DNA of 6,442 nt from an uncultured Collinsella sp. (GTDB lineage Bacteria; Actinomycetota; Coriobacteriia; Coriobacteriales; Coriobacteriaceae), in assembly GCA_934655835.1 (NCBI GenBank), contig CAKUHM010000082.1, forward strand, positions 1 through 6,442, given 5' to 3'. A program made the position numbers and the translations under genes. Positions 1 to 3,497 of this stretch are shown in pieces. The notes beneath the pieces were generated by a model. That model did not search any database, was not told where the DNA came from, and was given only the letters and a program-made list of their open reading frames with translations. Position 1 is the first letter of the stretch. Each line of letters begins with the position of its first letter.

Positions 1-440
1 CCGCCCACCGCGGTGAAAAAGCCCATCATGATGCACACTGCCGGCGCAAAGCCGTAGACCAGCGCCTTGTCTGCTCCAGTGGCGGCATAGATGCCGACCG
101 AGATGATGTCGAGCAGGGGAATGAGTTTTTCGGGTTTGTCGACGATTGCCGGGAAAATATAGATGATGGCTGCCGTGGCAATGGAAAGCGGGAGCGCCAT
201 CGGCTGGTTGAGGATGTAGACGTTGCCCACCTGCAGTGTCATGTCGCGCAAGAGACCGCCGCCCAGACCGCAGACCACGGCGAGCGCGACCGCGCCCACC
301 AAGTCGAGCTTGTGCTCGCGTGCGACCAACACGCCCGAGATCGATGCAGCGACAACAGCGAACATCTCGAGCCAAAATGGGATAGCGACCATGGCATCCG
401 TGGCGTGTGAGGTAACGGTCATAGCGGCGACGACGGGCAA
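1..440 (-). CDS. UPF0126 / TRIC-type membrane protein (YadS/YicG family), C-terminus cut by window edge
   Basis: The visible 146 residues form a hydrophobic integral membrane protein of the UPF0126 family, related to trimeric intracellular cation channels; E. coli YadS and YicG are members, and some have been linked to small amino-acid (glycine) transport. The family builds two three-helix repeats plus a final helix, each repeat carrying a GGG-x2-RD motif. Here the first repeat is clear: helix 1 with SISGVLVA (about residues 33-40), then KLDLVG, then GLGGGLLRD (58-66). The second repeat begins with LLDIISVGIYAATGADKA and is cut off at FTAVGG just before its own motif. I prefer a TTG start at 440-438 because AAAGGA lies 7 bases upstream of it, while the ATG at 422 has no ribosome-binding site. 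An in-frame stop at 467-465 limits the frame. It is transcribed away from the other features and has no visible partner. Family is near certain; substrate is unknown. Confidence 0.88.
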   Translation of the reverse strand, partial: MPVVAAMTVTSHATDAMVAIPFWLEMFAVVAASISGVLVAREHKLDLVGAVALAVVCGLGGGLLRDMTLQVGNVYILNQPMALPLSIATAAIIYIFPAIVDKPEKLIPLLDIISVGIYAATGADKALVYGFAPAVCIMMGFFTAVG

Positions 441-477
441 GATGGGGTCCTTTTGGTTGCGGGTTTAGACAATGCCC

Positions 478-490
478 GTACATAGTACAT
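478..490. repeat. Direct repeat of GTACAT boxes upstream of the membrane-protein gene
   Basis: GTACAT occurs twice with one base between (478-483 and 485-490). The same hexamer recurs at 562-567 and 611-616 in the outer ends of the large inverted repeat. The 478-490 copy lies about 40-50 bases upstream of the minus-strand TTG start, where a promoter is expected. TACTAT at 487-482 on the minus strand could be its -10, but I see no good -35. The boxes may bind a regulator or be chance. Confidence 0.3.
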
Positions 491-555
491 GGTTGGCGGG
501 CGTGGTGACCCTATTGCTCGGTAAACGGTCGGGACTGGGTGGGGGCGTAGGCACC

Positions 556-620
556 AAACATGTACATCAGCCTCCAAAGATGCCGAAAAATGTCGTTTTT
601 GGAGGGTGATGTACATGTTT
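556..620. repeat. 23-bp near-perfect inverted repeat (one mismatch) around a 19-base spacer
   Basis: The arms are 556-578 and 598-620 and match in 22 of 23 positions; the exception is C in CAGCCTCC facing G in GGAGGGTG. Each arm contains the self-complementary octamer ATGTACAT or nearly so, and each, read outwards, gives GGAGG then ATG nine bases later. The right arm therefore carries the apparent ribosome-binding site and start codon of the small frame at 615. It could be an operator for a dimeric repressor, an mRNA hairpin that hides the ribosome-binding site, or the end of a small mobile repeat. It is not a classical terminator because no U-tract follows the stem on either strand. Confidence 0.75.
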
Positions 621-734
621 GAGATTCAAGGTGAAATCGAAAGCAATGGGGGCGTGCTGAATAGGAGGGATGTCCAAATTTTGAGCTTTGCCCAAAATTT
701 ATCCGGTCGGCTTACGCCGACCGCGCTGCGCTAA
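615..734 (+). pseudogene. Short frame resembling the N-terminus of an AbiEi/DUF6088-type antitoxin; probable remnant
   Basis: This frame encodes 39 residues, or 41 from the ATG at 609. GGAGG at 601-605 sits nine bases before ATG 615, an excellent ribosome-binding site. The first 20 residues include EIESNGGVLNRRDVQ, which resembles the opening winged-helix segment of AbiEi-family type IV antitoxins and related transcriptional regulators, where an amphipathic helix is followed by NGG-[IV]-hydrophobic and a second helix. From about residue 22 the sequence runs into hairpin-forming DNA and stops at 732-734, so the rest of the helix-turn-helix and the roughly 150 or more residues normal for the family are absent. 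No AbiEii-type nucleotidyltransferase toxin follows. I read it as a truncated regulator that kept its start region and operator-like palindrome. It could instead be a small peptide gene or a chance frame. Confidence 0.45.
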
Positions 735-794
735 AAACGCGCCGCTGGCGCGTTTTCTTTACGCTCCGCGTCCTGGCGGGTTCGAATCCCTCCT
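663..794. repeat. Block of three consecutive hairpins closed by a 9-bp stem
   Basis: Three palindromes follow each other closely: 676-686 with 690-700 (11 pairs, one A-C mismatch, loop TTT), 704-711 with 716-723 (8 perfect pairs, loop TTAC), and 734-743 with 747-756 (10 perfect pairs, loop GCT). In addition AGGAGGGAT at 663-671 is the exact complement of ATCCCTCCT at 786-794, so a folded strand could be closed by an outer stem. Such packing is typical of intergenic repetitive elements or a structured RNA. No family is recognised. The outer stem may be incidental, since its right half belongs to the tRNA-like fragment. Confidence 0.55.
734..760. terminator. Probable bidirectional intrinsic terminator
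   Basis: A 10-bp GC-rich stem (734-743 with 747-756) has a three-base loop. On the plus strand it is followed by TTTTCTTT; on the minus strand its last bases are part of a run of five T. It lies directly after the stop codon of the small frame ending at 734, so it could end that transcript, or stop leftward transcription that escaped the tRNA terminator. Confidence 0.5.
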
Positions 795-797
795 CCT
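778..797 (+). repeat. 20-base copy of the tRNA-Ser(CGA) 3' end, inverted relative to the tRNA gene
   Basis: GGGTTCGAATCCCTCCTCCT here is identical to the T-loop and acceptor end of the tRNA-Ser(CGA) gene, whose copy lies at 866-885 on the opposite strand. Sequence on both sides diverges: a T stem built from the preceding GCGGG would carry a C-T mismatch, and no tRNA body is present upstream, so this is not a functional tRNA. A 3' tRNA fragment is the usual footprint left by integrases that use tRNA genes, but simple integration gives direct, not inverted, copies. Confidence 0.6.
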
Positions 798-818
798 GCG
801 CGTTATTGAAATGTGCCC

Positions 819-848
819 AAAAAGAAAAAAGCCCCATTGCTGGGGCTT
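819..848 (-). terminator. Intrinsic terminator of tRNA-Ser(CGA)
   Basis: On the minus strand AAGCCCC, a six-base loop and GGGGCTT form a 7-bp stem followed by TTTTCTTTTT. It begins 12 bases after the tRNA CCA end and is well placed to end that transcript. Confidence 0.9.
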
Positions 849-859
849 ATACCATCTAA

Positions 860-950
860 TGGCGGAGGAGGAGGGATTCGAACCCTCGTGACCTTATACA
901 GGCCAAACGGTTTTCGAGACCGCCGCATTCAACCACTCTGCCACCCCTCC
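860..950 (-). tRNA. tRNA-Ser, anticodon CGA
   Basis: The gene folds as a class II tRNA with the long variable arm of serine tRNAs. The acceptor GGAGGGG pairs with CTCCTCC with one G-U wobble, the T arm is GAGGG-TTCGAAT-CCCTC, and the anticodon loop is CTCGAAA with CGA at 916-914, reading UCG codons. The variable arm is closed by GGCC/GGTC. The discriminator is G at 863 and the CCA tail is encoded at 862-860. A terminator lies 9 bases upstream of the 5' end, so expression depends on read-through from the upstream tRNA or on a weak promoter I cannot see. Confidence 0.96.
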
Positions 951-959
951 GCGTGGGGT

Positions 960-989
960 AAAAACAAAGCAGGCACGAAGGCCTGCTTT
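960..989 (-). terminator. Intrinsic terminator between the two tRNA-Ser genes
   Basis: AAAGCAGGC and GCCTGCTTT form a perfect 9-bp stem with a CTTCGT loop, followed by GTTTTT on the minus strand. It starts 9 bases after the CCA end of tRNA-Ser(GGA) and ends 9 bases before tRNA-Ser(CGA), so it should attenuate transcription into the second tRNA. Confidence 0.85.
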
Positions 990-998
990 GGAATTAAC

Positions 999-1089
999 TG
1001 GCGGAGAGTCAGGGATTTGAACCCTGGAGACGCTTTTGACGCCTACACGATTTCCAATCGTGCTCCTTCGGCCACTCGGACAACTCTCC
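999..1089 (-). tRNA. tRNA-Ser, anticodon GGA
   Basis: A second class II serine tRNA. The acceptor GGAGAGT pairs perfectly with ACTCTCC, the T arm is CAGGG-TTCAAAT-CCCTG, and the anticodon loop TTGGAAA holds GGA at 1055-1053, reading UCC and UCU. A variable stem of AGGCGT/GCGTCT is visible. The discriminator is G at 1002 and CCA is encoded at 1001-999. It is the first gene of the minus-strand tRNA pair and lies just downstream of a clear promoter. Confidence 0.97.
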
Positions 1090-1105
1090 GTTAAATGCGA
1101 AAGTT

Positions 1106-1133
1106 AGTATACACGAGGAATCGTAAGGTGCAA
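1106..1133 (-). promoter_or_regulatory. Promoter for the tRNA-Ser genes
   Basis: On the minus strand TATACT (1111-1106) is a 5/6 -10 element, with TTGCAC (1133-1128) 16 bases upstream as a partial -35. Transcription would start near 1100, about 10 bases before the mature 5' end of tRNA-Ser(GGA), a spacing normal for tRNA genes. Confidence 0.65.
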
Positions 1134-1153
1134 GCCGAAAACTTAGCATTTTT

Positions 1154-1385
1154 TGATCCACAGCGTCTCGCGCTGTGCCTAAAACGCGCGGCGCATGCAG
1201 TCTGACCAGCAAAATCATGCTTAGCGAATTGTTCAAAAAAGGACTTTATAGACCACGAGCAAACGAATTTAAAATCTTTTTGGCGATCAATTAGACCACT
1301 GGTATGCATTTTGCGACCACAGCCTTGTGCCCGTTGATCTGCGGCTTGGCTCAGCTTGTCCCCACGGCACCGTATCTTGTCCACA
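1154..1385 (+). promoter_or_regulatory. Cluster of DnaA-box-like nonamers in an AT-richer intergenic region
   Basis: TTGTCCACA at 1377-1385 is the form of DnaA box commonly reported in high-GC actinobacteria. TTGTCCCCA at 1356-1364 differs by one base, and its start is 21 bases away, about two helical turns. TGATCCACA at 1154-1162 is one base from TTATCCACA. A weaker reverse site, TGTGCCTAA, lies at 1175-1183. AT-rich stretches sit between them, for example around 1223-1235 and 1265-1281. The region lies between divergently transcribed tRNA-Ser genes and the rpsF-ssb operon. DnaA control of the operon or an accessory binding cluster are possible; there is too little for a confident origin call. 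Confidence 0.4.
1159..1177. repeat. Hairpin CACAGCG / CGCTGTG in intergenic DNA
   Basis: A perfect 7-bp inverted repeat with a five-base loop overlaps the DnaA-box-like site at 1154-1162. No U-tract follows it on either strand, so it is not a terminator. Its role is unknown. Apart from this, the DnaA-like sites and the promoters, I see nothing in 1134-1484. Confidence 0.4.
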
Positions 1386-1484
1386 GATCCGTCAAGCTTT
1401 TGGTCAGCATTTGGTTGGAATGCGCATGAAACGTCGTGTGAGTATGGGCATATGTGGAGGTCATGAGGTTGTAGCTGCATATTC

Positions 1485-1513
1485 TTGCAGCCTAGGAGGT
1501 TGAAAGATATTAT
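1485..1513 (+). promoter_or_regulatory. Probable promoter of the rpsF-ssb-rpsR-rplI operon
   Basis: TATTAT (1508-1513) matches the -10 consensus at 5 of 6 bases, and TTGCAG (1485-1490) is a weak -35 at the ideal 17-base spacing. A start near 1520 would give a leader of about 65 bases containing the hairpin at 1530-1558. Confidence 0.5.
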
Positions 1514-1529
1514 TACCAAGTCTTTTCCT

Positions 1530-1579
1530 GCTTCAGGCGCACCTTCACGACCTGAAGCCACATTTGCCCAGAGGAGGTG
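1530..1579 (+). promoter_or_regulatory. rpsF leader: hairpin with possible loop/ribosome-binding-site pairing (S6:S18 leader candidate)
   Basis: GCTTCAGG (1530-1537) and CCTGAAGC (1551-1558) form a perfect 8-bp stem with a 13-base loop. The loop segment CACCTTC (1540-1546) can pair in seven positions, one of them G-U, with GGAGGTG (1573-1579), the rpsF ribosome-binding site, making a pseudoknot. In several bacterial groups a leader at exactly this place binds the S6:S18 complex and represses the operon; this operon encodes both proteins. I do not see the CCG element I associate with the described S6:S18 motif, so membership of that family is unproven. Confidence 0.5.
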
Positions 1580-1584
1580 ACAAT

Positions 1585-1878
1585 ATGAAGGCTTATGAAC
1601 TGCTGTTCTTTGTTGACCCGTCGCTCGACCCCGAGACTCGTCTCGCTGTTATGAAGCGTATCGATACCACGATCGCTGAGGGCGCTGGCAAGGTCGACTC
1701 CGTTGACGAGTGGGGCAAGCGCAAGCTCGCCTACGAGATCAACGACCTCACCGATGGTGACTACACCCTCATCAACTTCCACGCAGATCCTACCCAGATC
1801 GCCGAGCTTGATCGCGTCCTGCGCATCACCGACGCTGTGGTCCGCCACATGATCGTCCGTCGCGACGACCAGGAGTAA
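1585..1878 (+). CDS. rpsF: 30S ribosomal protein S6
   Basis: S6 is a small-subunit protein that binds 16S rRNA in the platform as a dimer with S18. The 97-residue product is full length for the family. It begins MKAYELLFFVDPSLD, the first beta strand of the ferredoxin-like fold, continues with a helix containing EGAGKVDSVDEWGKRKLAYEI (about residues 30-50, with the W-G-[KR]-[KR]-LAY signature), and ends with LDRVLRITDAVVRHMIVRRD. I chose ATG 1585 because AGGAGG at 1572-1577 sits seven bases upstream; a TTG at 1564 in the same frame would place the ribosome-binding site inside the protein. It is the first gene of the operon, 48 bases before ssb, and the leader hairpin upstream may control it. 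Confidence 0.98.
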   Translation: MKAYELLFFVDPSLDPETRLAVMKRIDTTIAEGAGKVDSVDEWGKRKLAYEINDLTDGDYTLINFHADPTQIAELDRVLRITDAVVRHMIVRRDDQE

Positions 1879-1926
1879 GACTGTCGTTTTGGACTGGGCT
1901 TGTGCCCCAAGAGGAAGTAGTGAGTT

Positions 1927-2379
1927 ATGAGCATCAATCGAGTGAACATCACCGGTAACCTCACCCGCGATCCCGAGCTGCGCGCCACCGCCGGCGGAAC
2001 CCAGGTTCTGTCCTTTGGCGTCGCCGTGAACGATCGTCGCCGCAACGCGCAGACTGGCGAGTGGGAGGACTATCCCAACTTTGTCGACTGCACTATGTTC
2101 GGCACCCGCGCCGAGGCCGTGAGCCGTTTCCTGGCAAAGGGAAACAAGGTCGCGATCGAGGGCAAGCTGCGCTACAGCTCTTGGGAGCGCGACGGTCAGC
2201 GCCGGAGCAAGCTTGAGGTCATCGTCGATGAGATCGAGTTTATGAGCTCCCGTGGTGGCCAGGGCGGCTACGATCAGGGCAGTTACGCCCCCGCAGCCCC
2301 CGCGCCCGCAGCACGTCCCGCTGCACCGGTGGCTACGCCGCCCGCGGTCGACGTCTACGATGAGGACATCCCGTTCTAA
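1927..2379 (+). CDS. ssb: Single-stranded DNA-binding protein
   Basis: SSB coats single-stranded DNA as a homotetramer during replication, repair and recombination, and recruits partner enzymes through its C-terminal tip. The 150-residue protein has an OB fold over about residues 1-110, starting SINRVNITGNLTRDPELR and including the conserved FVDCTMFG and LAKGNKVAIEGKLRYSSWE segments. A flexible Gly/Pro/Ala-rich linker spans about 112-140, and the acidic tip DVYDEDIPF ends the chain with the DDIPF-type partner-binding motif, so the protein is complete. AGGAAG at 1912-1917 is the ribosome-binding site. Its position between rpsF and rpsR is the ancestral bacterial arrangement. Confidence 0.98.
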   Translation: MSINRVNITGNLTRDPELRATAGGTQVLSFGVAVNDRRRNAQTGEWEDYPNFVDCTMFGTRAEAVSRFLAKGNKVAIEGKLRYSSWERDGQRRSKLEVIVDEIEFMSSRGGQGGYDQGSYAPAAPAPAARPAAPVATPPAVDVYDEDIPF

Positions 2380-2411
2380 GGGTTGTTCACCTATTTTTGA
2401 GTGAGAGGCGG

Positions 2412-2427
2412 CTTCGGCTCGCCGAAG
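2412..2427 (+). repeat. Small hairpin in the ssb-rpsR spacer
   Basis: CTTCGG and CCGAAG form a 6-bp stem with a CTCG loop, ending 10 bases before the rpsR ribosome-binding site. No U-tract follows, so it is not a terminator. It may affect rpsR translation or mark an mRNA processing site; evidence is weak. Confidence 0.35.
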
Positions 2428-2451
2428 TTGCCAAATGAAAGGTATTTTGAC

Positions 2452-2718
2452 ATGGCTAATGATTTTTCTGCACGTCAGCCGCGTCGTAAGTACTGCCAGT
2501 TCTGCAAGGAGAACACTGAGTTCATCGACTATAAGGACACTCAGCTTCTCCGTAAGTACATGACCGACCGTGGCAAGATCAAGCCCCGTCGCGTCACTGG
2601 CGCTTGCACGCAGCATCAGCATGACATCGCCAACGCCATCAAGCGCGCCCGCGAGATGGCTCTCCTGCCGTACACCGTCCCCGTGGTTTCCTCTCGTGGC
2701 AACCGCGACCGCGGCTAA
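2452..2718 (+). CDS. rpsR: 30S ribosomal protein S18, zinc-binding form
   Basis: S18 pairs with S6 on the platform of the small subunit. The 88-residue product starts [20 protein letters not shown] and contains [26 protein letters not shown], the core S18 signature. It keeps C-x2-C near residues 15-18 and C-x2-H in GACTQHQ, which together form a likely C2CH zinc site, so this is the zinc-containing (C+) type. Many actinobacteria carry a second, zinc-free S18 elsewhere that is induced when zinc is scarce; no copy is visible here. ATG 2452 was chosen because AAAGG at 2438-2442 lies nine bases upstream; the frame extends upstream to a GTG at 2401, but that stretch is the spacer hairpin and is not conserved in S18. 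Confidence 0.97.
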   Translation: MANDFSARQPRRKYCQFCKENTEFIDYKDTQLLRKYMTDRGKIKPRRVTGACTQHQHDIANAIKRAREMALLPYTVPVVSSRGNRDRG

Positions 2719-2733
2719 GAAGGGAGACGCATC

Positions 2734-3273
2734 ATGAAGGTTATTCTTCTCGATGAGATCAAGGGCAAGGGCGGCGAGGGTGACGTCGTAGAGGTCGCTC
2801 AGGGTTACGCTGAGAACTTCCTGTTCCCCAAGAAGCTCGCTGTTGCCGCCACCAAGGGCAACCTCAAGCAGCTTGACGAGCGTCGCAACAACATCGCCAA
2901 GCGCGAGGCCGTCCGTCTGGCTACCGCCAACGAGACCAAGGCTGCCTTCGAGGGCAAGACGGTCACCGTTGACGTCAAGGTCGGCGACGAGGGCATCCTC
3001 TTTGGCTCCGTTACCGCCGCTATGATCGCTGACGCCATCAAGGCTCAGCTCGGTATGGACATCGACCGCAAGCGCGTCGAGCTCGGTAAGCCCATCAAGG
3101 TTGCCGGTGCCCACACCGTTGCCATCTCGCTGTACCGCGAGATCAAGGCCGAGGTTGTCGTTCTCGTCGGCGTTACCGCCGAGGAGCTCGCTGCCGAGGC
3201 TGAGGTCGAGGAGGCCGCTGAGGTCGCCGAGGCCGAGACCGCCGAGGTCGAGACTGAGGCTGCTGCCGAGTAG
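2734..3273 (+). CDS. rplI: 50S ribosomal protein L9 with an acidic C-terminal extension
   Basis: L9 binds 23S rRNA near the L1 stalk with its N-terminal domain and reaches across the ribosome with a long helix, helping to maintain reading frame. The N-terminal domain (about residues 1-45) is typical, with MKVILLDEIKGKGGEGDVVE and YAENFLFPKKLA. A charged linker helix follows (about 45-75), and the C-terminal domain contains GILFGSVTAAMIADAI. At 179 residues it is about 30 longer than the usual 148-150: the extra tail from about residue 146 is almost only Glu, Ala, Val and Thr and is encoded by GAG/GCC-rich repetitive DNA. AGGGAG at 2721-2726 is the ribosome-binding site, 16 bases after rpsR ends. 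It is the last gene before a strong terminator. Confidence 0.97.
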   Translation: MKVILLDEIKGKGGEGDVVEVAQGYAENFLFPKKLAVAATKGNLKQLDERRNNIAKREAVRLATANETKAAFEGKTVTVDVKVGDEGILFGSVTAAMIADAIKAQLGMDIDRKRVELGKPIKVAGAHTVAISLYREIKAEVVVLVGVTAEELAAEAEVEEAAEVAEAETAEVETEAAAE

Positions 3274-3307
3274 CATTTGCTGCAACGCAACAATCTTGTT
3301 CTAAGAA

Positions 3308-3341
3308 GGGCGCTCTGGGAAACCAGGGCGCCCTTTTGTTA
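3308..3341 (+). terminator. Strong intrinsic terminator of the rpsF-rplI operon
   Basis: GGGCGCTCTGG and CCAGGGCGCCC form an 11-bp stem with one G-U pair and a GAAA tetraloop, followed by TTTTGTT. It lies 35 bases after the rplI stop codon and separates the ribosomal operon from dnaB. Confidence 0.95.
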
Positions 3342-3380
3342 TTTGCGCTGAGTGAGTGTCATGGTGAACGTTGCGTCGAA

Positions 3381-3396
3381 GTCCTATATACAGGAC
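3381..3396. repeat. Short palindrome around TATATA upstream of dnaB
   Basis: GTCCT and AGGAC flank ATATAC, giving a 5-bp inverted repeat around an AT-rich core that itself resembles a -10 element. It could be an operator over a weak promoter. The 35 region before it (TGGTGA at 3362-3367, 17 bases away) matches the consensus poorly. Confidence 0.3.
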
Positions 3397-3455
3397 CGTT
3401 CATCCGTTTGGTTCGGTGATGATTGGCGGCGCGCGACGCGTTTTGGGACCGTGGC

Positions 3456-3464
3456 TGATACTAT
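3456..3464 (+). promoter_or_regulatory. Candidate extended -10 promoter of dnaB
   Basis: TGATACTAT is a TGn-extended -10 with a 4/6 hexamer. No convincing -35 lies at 16-18 bases, which an extended -10 can tolerate. Transcription would start near 3471, about 27 bases before the preferred start codon. Confidence 0.35.
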
Positions 3465-3497
3465 GGATGCTCGCAAGCGATATGAATGAGGATGCTC

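Noticed and set aside
688..1094. Plus-strand frames crossing the two tRNA genes and their terminators.
   Set aside because: They translate tRNA and terminator sequence; the apparent peptides resemble well-known false tRNA-derived proteins.
1474..1491. Hairpin GCTGCA/TGCAGC considered as a terminator or riboswitch element.
   Set aside because: The stem is only 6 bp, has no U-tract, and overlaps the proposed -35 of the rpsF promoter.
1420..1503. A 27-codon frame upstream of rpsF that overlaps the hairpin at 1474-1491, considered as a leader peptide.
   Set aside because: It lacks a convincing ribosome-binding site, lies upstream of the best rpsF promoter, and shows no regulatory codon run.
1091..1561. 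A long minus-strand frame covering the tRNA-rpsF intergenic region.
   Set aside because: It has no recognisable domain, contains the rpsF promoter and leader and the tRNA promoter, and its composition looks noncoding.
1513..3285. A 590-codon minus-strand frame antisense to rpsF, ssb, rpsR and rplI.
   Set aside because: It is the mirror of strongly coding, GC-rich plus-strand genes; its Leu/Gly/Val-rich product has no family character.
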